A stretch of 47,359 nucleotides of DNA from assembly GCA_947445215.1 (NCBI GenBank), contig CANFDA010000003.1:1-47359 (forward strand), written 5' to 3'. Below, one piece after another: positions 17,084 through 24,551 of this stretch. Made by a program: the position numbers and the translations under genes. The DNA is from Alphaproteobacteria bacterium. GTDB lineage: Bacteria; Pseudomonadota; Alphaproteobacteria; Micropepsales; Micropepsaceae. The notes below the pieces were generated by a model, which ran no database searches, had not been told where the DNA came from, and was given only the letters and a program-made list of their open reading frames with translations. Within the stretch, counting starts at the first letter, position 1; each line of letters begins with the position of its first letter.

Positions 17084-18304
17084 ATGAAACGGCTGGCGAC
17101 GGCGTTGCTTCTGGCGGTGGCGGGGTTGATCCCGGTCCAGGCCCAGCCGCTCAAGCCCACCCCGCCCCTGATCGTCATCTCGATCGACGCCTTCCGGGCC
17201 GACTTTCTGGACCGGGGCCTGACCCCCAACCTTTCCGCCCTGGCGCGGGAAGGGGCGCGCGCCACCGCCATGCATCCCAGCTTTCCGGCGCACACTTTTC
17301 CCAACCACTTCACCCTGGTGACGGGGCTGCGGCCGGACCATCACGGCCTGGTCGCCAACAGCATGCTGGACCCCACAGTGGCGGCGGACCCCTTCACCAA
17401 GACCACCAATTCCTATGCCGATCCCCGCTGGTGGAACGGGGGCACGCCCCTGTGGGTGACGGCGCAGAAGGCGGGCAAGCCGGCCGCCAGCTTTGCCTGG
17501 CCGGGATCGGACGTCACCATCCAGGGCGGCAAGGCGGCCTATCTCTCGCCCTGGCGCGCCGACCACACCGCCGCCGAAGGCGCGGCGATGGCGCTGAACT
17601 GGCTGGACCTGCCCGCCCGCCTGCGGCCCGCCATCACCTTCCTCTATCTCGATGAGGTGGACGAAGCCGGACACAGCTTCGGCCCCAATTCGGCGGAAGT
17701 GAACGCGGCGCTGCGCAAGGTCGATGCCGCCATCGGCACGCTGGTGGCGGGGCTGAAGAAGCGCGGCCTTTATGGGCGCACCAACCTGATCGTGCTGTCG
17801 GACCATGGCCTGGCCGACATGAAGAAGGGCCAGATGGTGGTGCTGGATGAGCTGGTCGATACCAGCCGCTTCCGCCTGCTCTATTACGGCCCCACCGCCG
17901 GGATCGCGCCGCTGCCCGGCCAGGAAGAGGCTGTCACCAAGGCGCTGGCGGGGCGTCATGCCCACGCCACCTGCTGGCGCAAGACCGAGATTCCGCCGTA
18001 CCTGCATTTCGGCGCCCATCCGCGCGTGCCCGCCATCGTCTGCGCCGCCGATGAAGGCTGGCGTCTGGTGACGCGCCAGGCGGTGGCAACATGGGCCAAG
18101 GAAAATCCCGGCGACCATGGCTATGGCCCGGATGCCGCCAGTATGGATGCGCTGTTCCTGGCCCGCGGCCCGGCCTTCCGCCGCGGCGTGACGCTGAAGC
18201 CGTTCGACAATGTCGATGTCTATCCGCTGCTGGCGAATCTCGCAGGGTTGCGGCCAGAGAAGAATGATGGCGACCTGGCGACCTTCAAACCCGCTTTGAA
18301 GTGA
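17084..18304 (+). CDS. Exported alkaline-phosphatase-superfamily nucleotide pyrophosphatase/phosphodiesterase
   Basis: 406 residues with a signal peptide ending VQAQ. It has the NPP (ectonucleotide pyrophosphatase/phosphodiesterase) pattern: metal-binding ISIDAFR, the nucleophile threonine in AHTFPNHFTLVTGLRPDHHG, DEVDEAGHSFGP with metal-binding Asp and His, LSDHGLADM, and GDHGYGPDAASM near the end. These are the six metal-ligand positions of the superfamily. A periplasmic phosphodiesterase cleaving nucleotides or related phosphodiesters is likely; the substrate is not predictable. It is divergent from the secreted paralogue at 16209. Confidence 0.9.
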   Translation: MKRLATALLLAVAGLIPVQAQPLKPTPPLIVISIDAFRADFLDRGLTPNLSALAREGARATAMHPSFPAHTFPNHFTLVTGLRPDHHGLVANSMLDPTVAADPFTKTTNSYADPRWWNGGTPLWVTAQKAGKPAASFAWPGSDVTIQGGKAAYLSPWRADHTAAEGAAMALNWLDLPARLRPAITFLYLDEVDEAGHSFGPNSAEVNAALRKVDAAIGTLVAGLKKRGLYGRTNLIVLSDHGLADMKKGQMVVLDELVDTSRFRLLYYGPTAGIAPLPGQEEAVTKALAGRHAHATCWRKTEIPPYLHFGAHPRVPAIVCAADEGWRLVTRQAVATWAKENPGDHGYGPDAASMDALFLARGPAFRRGVTLKPFDNVDVYPLLANLAGLRPEKNDGDLATFKPALK

Positions 18305-18334
18305 CCTGAGCTGCCCGCCAACGCGGGAGGCTCC

Positions 18335-18526
18335 ATGTCCTATATCGACAAGTCGCTGGGCAAAAGCGAAACCGTGATCGTGCGGGCTCGCTTCTATTGG
18401 CTTTATGATTTCGCCGCCTGGGGCAGTGTGCTGGTGCCGGGCTTAGCGCTGCTGCTGTTCGCCGCCCGCGCCCAGCAGGGCGGCGGCAAGGCCCGCGCCC
18501 AAAACATGCATACGCAACATTCGTAA
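18335..18526 (+). CDS. Small membrane protein, possibly the N-terminal stub of a PH-domain protein
   Basis: 63 residues. MSYIDKSLGKSETVIVRARF resembles the N-terminus of YdbS-like PH-domain membrane proteins, followed by one membrane segment (about 28-46) and a basic tail ending NMHTQHS. Such proteins are normally 120 residues or more, so this may be a truncated gene. GGAGG lies 8 bases before the ATG. The tail after FAARAQQ is not family-like. Confidence 0.5.
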   Translation: MSYIDKSLGKSETVIVRARFYWLYDFAAWGSVLVPGLALLLFAARAQQGGGKARAQNMHTQHS

Positions 18527-18671
18527 ATCCCCGGCACGTAACTATTCCTTTCTAGCGGGGGTCTGGTTAAAGCCCTGTGAAGCATCGAAAATCCGGCCTA
18601 GATGGCAGGGGTGGACACCGGTTTGGGCTTGGCCTATACCCGCCCGCCTTGGGCGCAAGTCCAAGCCATGC

Positions 18672-18748
<77 letters not shown>

Positions 18749-18755
18749 TCGTAAG

Positions 18756-18792
18756 CACACGGCTTAGGTCCTTTTCGGACCTAAGCCGTGTG
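18756..18792. terminator. 16-bp perfect hairpin after tRNA-fMet
   Basis: CACACGGCTTAGGTCC and its exact complement surround a TTTTC loop, 7 bases after the tRNA CCA end. There is no T-run after the stem, so it may be a processing or transcription-end structure rather than a classic intrinsic terminator. Confidence 0.65.
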
Positions 18793-18859
18793 TGCAAACG
18801 AAGTCCCCGCCAAAGCGGGACCCAGTTGTGGAAGCACCTCTGCCGCAGGAAGAGCATCG

Positions 18860-19264
18860 ATGACCGCCACGCCCATGGCCCCGGTTTCCTGGGGCGAGCT
18901 GATCGACAAGATCACGATTCTCGAAATCAAGGCCGAGCGCCTCACCGACGCGGCCAAGCGCGACAGTGTCGTCACCGAACTGACGCTGCTTTCCGAGATC
19001 GCGGCCGCCGCGCAGCAAAAGCCGGACGTGGCCGCGCTGACGGCGCAGTTGAAGGCCGTCAACGAAGCGCTGTGGGAGATCGAGGACCATATCCGCGACA
19101 AGGAAGCGGCCCAGGAATTCGACGCCCGCTTCATCGAACTGGCCCGTGCGGTCTATGTCACCAACGACCGGCGGGCGGCGCTGAAGCGCGATCTCAACCG
19201 CGTGCTAGGCTCCGGCCTGGTGGAAGAGAAGAGCTACAAGCCCTATACTGCGGGTGCGAAATAG
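18860..19264 (+). CDS. DUF6165 family protein
   Basis: 134 residues. The signature PVSWGELIDKITILEIKAER is near the N-terminus, followed by long helices with an IEDHIRDKE segment and a C-terminal KSYKPYTAGAK. The frame is open from GTG 18788, but that start lies inside the post-tRNA hairpin and adds unlikely residues. ATG 18860 has AGGAAGAG 6-13 bases upstream. The function of the family is unknown; it is often seen near glycosyltransferase or TPR genes. Confidence 0.8.
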   Translation: MTATPMAPVSWGELIDKITILEIKAERLTDAAKRDSVVTELTLLSEIAAAAQQKPDVAALTAQLKAVNEALWEIEDHIRDKEAAQEFDARFIELARAVYVTNDRRAALKRDLNRVLGSGLVEEKSYKPYTAGAK

Positions 19265-19440
19265 CACGGAATTCCAGGCATTTCAGTACCGTTCCGGACC
19301 GGAGCCGCCTCTTTTCTGGGCATGCTTTCCGGCGTAACAGGATAGCGATTGCTTCGGGCCGGTGGGCCGCCATATAACCCCGGCCCGCACGGCACTAAAA
19401 TTCACCTACTGGCGCAATTCGACTGGTCGAAGGGATATGC

Positions 19441-19857
19441 ATGGCAGTCCATATTTCACCCGAATACCGGCCCTTGGAATCCGAGCCCTTCATGAATGAG
19501 AAGCAGCGGGAATATTTCCGCCGCAAGCTCAACGGCATGAAGGACGAGATCCTGCGCGAAAGCCGCGAGACCATCCAGAATTTGCAGGCCGAGACGGTGC
19601 CGCATGCCGACCTGGCCGACCGTGCTTCGACAGAAGCCGAGCGCCAACTGGAACTGCGCACCCGCGACCGACAGCGCAAGCTGATCGCCAAGATCGACGC
19701 GGCGCTGCGCCGGATCGACGACGGCTCCTACGGCTTCTGCGAGGAAGGCGGCGAGCCGATCAGCCTCAAGCGCCTGGATGCCCGCCCGATCGCCACCCTG
19801 TCGATTGAAGCGCAGGAGCGCCATGAAAGACGCGAAAAAGTCTATCGCGACGACTAG
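19441..19857 (+). CDS. dksA: DksA-family RNA polymerase-binding transcription factor
   Basis: 138 residues. The coiled coil (KLNGMKDEILRESRETIQNL and the returning helix) has the tip ADLADRASTE, matching the DksA tip aspartates. The zinc-finger region is degenerate: GFCEEGGEPISLKRLDARPI keeps only one of the four cysteines, as in many alphaproteobacterial DksA proteins. It works with ppGpp at the RNA polymerase secondary channel. The flgH remnant converges on it from the other side. A strong terminator follows. Confidence 0.93.
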   Translation: MAVHISPEYRPLESEPFMNEKQREYFRRKLNGMKDEILRESRETIQNLQAETVPHADLADRASTEAERQLELRTRDRQRKLIAKIDAALRRIDDGSYGFCEEGGEPISLKRLDARPIATLSIEAQERHERREKVYRDD

Positions 19858-19878
19858 CTTCGTCTGGCATCAAAGAAT

Positions 19879-19910
19879 AAAGCCCGCGTCTTGCGGCGCG
19901 GGCTTTTTTG
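19879..19910 (+). terminator. Rho-independent terminator after dksA
   Basis: AAAGCCCGCG (19879-19888) pairs with CGCGGGCTTT (19897-19906), followed by a T6 run, 21 bases after the dksA stop. Confidence 0.92.
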
Positions 19911-19982
19911 TCTCACGGGCGTCCCCGCATTTTGCCGGGCGTGAGAATTTTAGAAATCAGATTTCGAAATGGACGTCTCCAC

Positions 19983-20449
19983 TTACCAAGACATCAGGAT
20001 GTCGGAGAGATTCGGGCTTCGGCGATCTGGGCCAGGTTGACGGTGTATGCCTGGGTGATGTCCTCGGCGCGGACGATGCCCGTCACCTTGAGATCGCGCA
20101 GTTCGTTGTTCAGGCGCACCGGCTGGCGGCCATCGATGACGAAATTGCCGTTGGGCAGAACCAGCGCCACCAGCGCGGCCAGTGTCAGGTTGATGGATTC
20201 GGAGCGGTTGATCGAACCATTGCCGGTGTTGGAGCTATCCGAGCCCAGATCGACCAGGCTGCCGGGCGTGATGGCGCTGGGCAGCAGGGTTTCCACGCCG
20301 AAGAAATTGCCCAGGCTGGCGCTGTCGGAATTGGCGCGCGAGCGGGCCGTGGAGTTCTGCATCTGGGCGGCGTCGGCCACGGTGATGTTCACCGTGATGA
20401 TGTCGCCGACATTGGAGGCGCGCGGATCGCGGAAGAAGCTACGGGCACC
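19983..20449 (-). pseudogene. flgH: flgH remnant (flagellar L-ring protein), truncated at both ends
   Basis: Read on the minus strand: GARSFFRDPRASNVGDIIT, then VNITVADAAQMQNSTARSR, the low-complexity middle, NGNFVIDGRQPVRLNNELRD and GIVRAEDITQAYTVNLAQIA, all typical FlgH. The N-terminal third, including the lipoprotein signal, is missing: similarity ends at 20444-20449, where an unrelated plus-strand gene begins. At the C-terminus EARIS runs into a frame break and stop. A shifted frame then gives DILMSW plus TAA (19983-20003), resembling the usual FlgH end, so about 20 codons (the YGGRGQ... region) are also deleted. It cannot make an L-ring. Confidence 0.88.
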
Positions 20450-20908
20450 CGCCTGCTGGTCGAGGCGCGTTCGCTGGCGGCCCTGAAGCAGTATGACAAT
20501 GCGCTGGACCTGATCGGTGTGGACGAAAGCGCCGAAGTGAAGCAGCTGCGCGCCGACATCTGTTGGGACAGCGGCGATTGGGCCGTGGCGGCGCAGAAGC
20601 TGGAAGAAATGCTGGCCCCAGCAATGGCCGAGCCCACCCTGGGCGCGGAAGACCGCATGAGGGCGCTGCGCGCCGCGGTGGCCTATTCGCTGGCCAATGA
20701 CGAAAAGAGCCTGGATCGGCTGCGCACCACGCTAACGCCAAAGCTCAAGGGCAGCAGCGAAGCCAACCTGTTCGCCGTGCTGTCGCAGCCCATCGAGATG
20801 CACGGCCGGGCCTTCCGCGAAGTGGCGGCGCGGATGGCGTCGGTGGATACGCTGAAGACGTTCATGAGCGACTTCCAGAAGAAGTTCGCGGCGCCAAAGG
20901 GTAGCTAG
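20447..20908 (+). pseudogene. C-terminal remnant of a TPR protein of the flagellar locus
   Basis: About 153 residues remain: TRLLVEARSLAALKQYDNAL, LRADICWDSGDWAVAAQKLE (TPR-like helices), RAAVAYSLANDEKSLDRLR and the end FMSDFQKKFAAPKGS. This matches, from memory, the tail of the large TPR protein found in alphaproteobacterial flagellar clusters near fliL/fliM. No start or N-terminus exists: the sequence before 20447 is flgH on the other strand. The frame stays open leftwards only by chance. Together with flgH it marks a deletion scar. Confidence 0.75.
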
Positions 20909-20916
20909 TTTAATTT

Positions 20917-21055
20917 CCCCCATCCGTCGCAACTCGGGTCGGCGAAGTGCCGACACCTCGTTGCGACAGCTTCCCCCGCTCGTCGCTTCACTCGCGGGGC
21001 AAGGAGGCTGGCGGATGCTGCGGGTCGCCCGGTGGCTCCGCTGCCGGGCTGGCGC
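20917..21055. repeat. Intergenic repeat family A, copy 2
   Basis: Begins CCCCATCCGTCGCAACTCGG exactly as at 427, continues ..GACACCTCG.TGC.AC.., has its own hairpin (CCCGCTCGTCGCTTCACTCGCGGG region), then GGGTCGCCCGGTGG...GCCGGGCTGGCGC. It fills the gap between the TPR remnant and the rppH stop. Confidence 0.75.
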
Positions 21056-21528
21056 TAATGCTTCGTCACCAAGGCGCGAAAACCCTCAACCACCGCCTCA
21101 TACGTCGGCTTCTTGAACGGCACGATCACGCTGGTGATGTCGTCCAGATCGAACCATTTCCAGTCCGAGAATTCCGGCTCGTGCAGGGAGAGGTCGATAT
21201 CGGTGTCATGGCCGGTGAAGCGCATCAGGAACCATTTCTGCTTCTGGCCCCGGAATTTGCCGTGAAAGGCGATGCCGACCAGATACGCCGGCAGGTCATA
21301 GGTGATCCAGTCCGGCATTTCGGCGATGATCTCGGCCTTGTCCGTGCCGGTCTCTTCCATCAGCTCGCGCAGCGCGGCCTGGCGCGGCTCCTCGCCGTCA
21401 TCGATGCCACCCTGCGGCATCTGCCAGCCCTCCACTGTCTGGTCGATGCGTTTGCCCGCAAAGACCCTGCCCTCGTCATTGATGAGCATGATGCCGACAC
21501 AGGGCCGGTACGGAAGATCGGAAGACAT
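21055..21528 (-). CDS. rppH: RNA pyrophosphohydrolase (Nudix)
   Basis: 157 residues. Starts LPYRPCVGIMLINDEGRVFA; Nudix box GG-x5-E-x7-REL-x2-EE-x-G at about 40-62 (QGGIDDGEEP ... RELMEETG). The C-terminal DWKWFDLDDI and the final helix also match RppH/IalA. It removes pyrophosphate from mRNA 5' ends to start decay. It is the last gene of the gpmI-envC-like-ctpA series, as is common in alphaproteobacteria. Confidence 0.93.
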   Translation of the reverse strand: MSSDLPYRPCVGIMLINDEGRVFAGKRIDQTVEGWQMPQGGIDDGEEPRQAALRELMEETGTDKAEIIAEMPDWITYDLPAYLVGIAFHGKFRGQKQKWFLMRFTGHDTDIDLSLHEPEFSDWKWFDLDDITSVIVPFKKPTYEAVVEGFRALVTKH

Positions 21529-21539
21529 GAAGGACGCGC

Positions 21540-22586
21540 CTATTGAGGAGCGGTCACTATCGCGGAGACGGGGACCAAATCAAACCCCCGGGACTGCAAA
21601 CCCTTCGCCCCCAGCGCGATGCGCTCGACCGACACCGGATAGAGGAACGCGGTGCCCACGGCGCTGCCATGGGTGCGGGCAGTGTTTTCCAGTTCCGCCA
21701 GGCGACGGTCGATTTCCAGCGCGCTCTGGATGGTGTCGAGGCTCTGTGCGCCTTGCGCGAAGGGCGCGCCCAGGCTGCCCGCCACGGTGGGTGCTACCGA
21801 GCGCGAAGTGCCGCCCGTGTCATAAAAATAAAGGCCGCGCCGCGACAGGGTGGTTAGGATGGGGGCGAGCGCTTCGGAATCCGACAGGAGGCGGTCGCCC
21901 AGAAGATTGGTGACGCCGGCATAGCCGGTGAAGCGGGTCAGCGCCCAGTTCAGGCGCTCGGCGTTGACCGAGCTCATGCTTCCGACGCGCAGTGTGTAAG
22001 GTCCCGGATCGCAGTCCGGAAAATCGAACGGCTCCATCGGCACTTGCAGCACCAATTCATGACCGGCGGCGCGCGCCGCCGACAGCCATCGCGGCACATC
22101 GGATGCATAGGGCAACAGTCCCACCGTCACCGCAGGCGGCAATCCGGTGATCGCGGCCTGCGTCGCCTTGGCGGAGAGGCCCAAGCCCGTCATCACGATG
22201 GGGATCTTCAACTTTCCGGCAGCAGCAGGCGCGGCGTAAGCGATCATGGGCTTGCGCCCGTCATCGGCGAGGCGCGGCAAGGGCCCCACGAGAATTCTCG
22301 ATCAGCGCCGGGTCTGCGATCAGGGCGCGGCCCGCATGATGGGTCGCGGTCACGGCGGGCATGGCGGTATCGGGCGTGGGTTCGGCGCGCATAGCGTGCG
22401 CGGGCTGTTCGCGCATGGCTGGCGGCAGAAGCGTAAGACGGACCGAAGCCCGCTGCGCCCCGCCCAAAAGCATGATGGTGGCGGCGGTGCCGGCCAGGGC
22501 GCAGGCCAGCGCCGCGCCGACAAGGGCAAGCGAACGCGCCGCCTTGGATGCGGCGCCGAATCCTGGCTGTCGGCATAGACGGTCAT
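21540..22586 (-). pseudogene. Divergent polysaccharide deacetylase family gene with two frame breaks
   Basis: The C-terminal 240 residues (GPLPRLADDGRKPMIAYA, IPIVMTGLGLSAKATQAA, LVLQVPMEPFDFPDCDPGP, GLYFYDTGG) are a divergent polysaccharide deacetylase (YibQ-like) domain. The preceding part continues in another frame (VTATHHAGRALIADPALIEN), joining at SRGPLPRL if one base of the CCCC run at 22284-22287 is removed. The membrane segment (SLALVGAALACALAGTAA) lies in that same frame but has no start. ATG 22586 (MTVYADSQDS) is one base out; adding a G near 22565 joins it. This is either two real lesions or two G/C-run errors. Confidence 0.75.
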
Positions 22587-22620
22587 GCCGCCATGAAAGC
22601 GCGGCGTGGTTTAAGGATGA

Positions 22621-23091
22621 TTAACGCGGGGCCGGATTGGTCGGATTTCCGCGCCCGGCGGGCAGGCAATTGGCAGGCAGGCCCCAGCCACCCCGGCCAC
22701 GCCCCGCGAACGCACCCCGGCCTTCACCGCCACGGCCCGCACTGAAGCCACGGCCCTGGCCGCGTCCAAACCCGCCCCGCGCCCCGGGCGCGGGGCAATC
22801 CGCCTGCGCCGCTGCCGGGCGGCCGGGCGTAGCTGTGTCCGCTAATGCAGGCGCTTCGCTGCTGCCGGGAAAATTGGGCTGGGGCGGCGCTTGCGGCGCG
22901 GGCAGCGTTGCCCCGCCCAGATTCGGCGTGGCCACAGCGCAGGGATTTAACGGGGTGCAGCCGCTGGAATTGGTCTGCACGGAACTGAGCGGCGGCGACA
23001 CAGCCGCCACCGTGCCCGTGATGCCCTGCGCCAGCGCCGGTAAGGCGACAAGCACGGCAAGGGCGGCGGCAAGGCAGGCGGAACGGCGCAC
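22621..23091 (-). CDS. Secreted Gly/Arg/Pro-rich protein
   Basis: 156 residues with a signal peptide (MRRSACLAAALAVLVALPALAQG). The mature part has CTPLNPC, a proline-rich middle and a Gly-Arg-rich tail (RGGFGRGQGRG, AGRGRGGWG) with two more cysteines. Low complexity makes any family call unsafe. It lies between ctpA and the deacetylase-family gene in the same direction, within an otherwise conserved operon, so it may be an insertion into that order. Base composition is as GC-rich as its surroundings. Confidence 0.55.
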   Translation of the reverse strand: MRRSACLAAALAVLVALPALAQGITGTVAAVSPPLSSVQTNSSGCTPLNPCAVATPNLGGATLPAPQAPPQPNFPGSSEAPALADTATPGRPAAAQADCPAPGARGGFGRGQGRGFSAGRGGEGRGAFAGRGRGGWGLPANCLPAGRGNPTNPAPR

Positions 23092-23178
23092 GGTGTCTAT
23101 CCCGGAGATTTCGAGCTGATTGATGTAGGGAGCTTTCCCCCGCCGCGCAAATATCCCGCGAATGTCACCAAGTGTCTC

Positions 23179-23217
23179 AAACGCAAAGGGCCGCCCGAAG
23201 GGAGCGCCCCCGCGTTT
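23179..23217 (-). terminator. Possible terminator after ctpA
   Basis: Outer arms AAACGC/GCGTTT enclose a GC-rich imperfect hairpin (CCGCCC...GGGAGCG region) 15 bases past the ctpA stop. On the minus strand it ends TTTGCGTTT. The pairing is imperfect, so the downstream genes may still be cotranscribed. Confidence 0.45.
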
Positions 23218-23231
23218 CGTCTGTGTGAGGA

Positions 23232-24551
23232 TTAGTTCCTGGCCGCCGCCGTGTTGGTCGGCGCTTCGGTGGCCGAAGCGACGGTCATGGTGCCGTTGAC
23301 CAGATCCAGCGCATAGGCGAGCTGGAAGTCGTCATACTTCTTGCCCGGCGCGGGCTTGATCACCGGCGCGTTGATGCGCTGCTTCGGCACCGGCTCGCCC
23401 GCCAGATGGCCGCGCAGATCGGCTTCCGAGCCGCGCTGCAACAGCTTAGGGACCGCGCTCTCGTCGCCCTGCGCCACCTGGATGTCGGGCACGATGCCCT
23501 GCGCCTGGATCGAATGGCCCGACGGCGTGTAGTAGCGCGCCGTGGTCAGGCGCAGCGCGCCGCCGCCTTGACCCAAAGGAATAATCGTCTGCACCGAACC
23601 CTTGCCGAAGCTGGTCATACCGATGATCGTGGCGCGCTTGTGATCCTGCAACGCGCCCGCGACGATCTCCGAGGCGGAAGCGCTGCCGGCATTGACCAGC
23701 ACGATGATCTTCTTGCCTTCGGCGATGTCGCCCGACTTGGCGTCATAGCGCTGGGTGTCGTCATTCTGGCGGCCGCGCGTCGAGACGATCTCGCCGGTGG
23801 CGAGCAGATCGTCCGACACCTGGATCGCCTGGTCGAGCAGGCCGCCCGGATTGTTGCGCAGGTCGAGCACATAACCCTTGATGCCCGGGCCGATCTGGCG
23901 CTTCAGCTCGCGCACCGCGCGCTCCAGGCCCGCGGCGGTCTGCTGGTTGAAACCGGGCATGCGGATGTAACCGACATTGCCTTCGCGACGGAAATTGATC
24001 GCGCCCACCTGCACGATCGCGCGCTGCAGTTGCACGTCGAAAGGCTTCTTCTCGCCTTCACGGATCACGGTGAGGGTAATGCGCGAACCGGCGGGACCGC
24101 GCATCTTGTCGATGGCGTCGTTCATAGGCAGGCCCATGATCGAGACGCCGTCGATGGCGCCGATCTTGTCGCCCGACTTGATGCCGGCCTTGGCTGCGGG
24201 CGTGCCGTCGATGGGCGAGATTACCTTGATCAGGCCCTCTTCCTGCGTCACCTCGATGCCGACACCCCCGAACTGGCCGCGGGTCGTGATCTGCATGTCG
24301 CCATAGCTCTTGGGATCCATGTAGGCGGAATGCGGATCGAGATCGGAGACCATACCCTGGATGGCGGCGCTGATGAGGTCGCGGTCCTGAACCGGGCGCA
24401 CATAGTTGGCGCGCACGCGCTCAAAGGCGTCGGAGAAGAGATCCAGCTGGCGATAGGCGGAGGCGTCGTCGGCCCCTTTGGCGCTCATCACGCCCAGGGC
24501 GGCGCCGAAGCCCACCACAACACCCAAACCGGCCAGCGCGACGCGTTTCAT
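23232..24551 (-). CDS. ctpA: C-terminal processing peptidase (S41, CtpA type)
   Basis: 439 residues. N-terminal signal/anchor MKRVALAGLGVVVGFGAALG; segment DPHSAYMDPKSY; PDZ domain (TRGQFGGVGIEVT, GDKIGAIDGVSI) at about 80-165; and the S41 catalytic region with GSASASEIVAGAL (serine) and SFGKGSVQT (lysine). It degrades or trims periplasmic proteins, often partnered by a lipoprotein adaptor. ATG 24551 overlaps the stop of the EnvC-like gene (ATGA), which fixes the start; the longer frame to 24602 is only overlap. Confidence 0.95.
   Translation of the reverse strand: MKRVALAGLGVVVGFGAALGVMSAKGADDASAYRQLDLFSDAFERVRANYVRPVQDRDLISAAIQGMVSDLDPHSAYMDPKSYGDMQITTRGQFGGVGIEVTQEEGLIKVISPIDGTPAAKAGIKSGDKIGAIDGVSIMGLPMNDAIDKMRGPAGSRITLTVIREGEKKPFDVQLQRAIVQVGAINFRREGNVGYIRMPGFNQQTAAGLERAVRELKRQIGPGIKGYVLDLRNNPGGLLDQAIQVSDDLLATGEIVSTRGRQNDDTQRYDAKSGDIAEGKKIIVLVNAGSASASEIVAGALQDHKRATIIGMTSFGKGSVQTIIPLGQGGGALRLTTARYYTPSGHSIQAQGIVPDIQVAQGDESAVPKLLQRGSEADLRGHLAGEPVPKQRINAPVIKPAPGKKYDDFQLAYALDLVNGTMTVASATEAPTNTAAARN

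Noticed and set aside
19778-20446. Plus-strand frame running from dksA into the TPR remnant
   Set aside because: This part is antisense to flgH; the open frame is accidental, so the TPR remnant is taken only from 20447.
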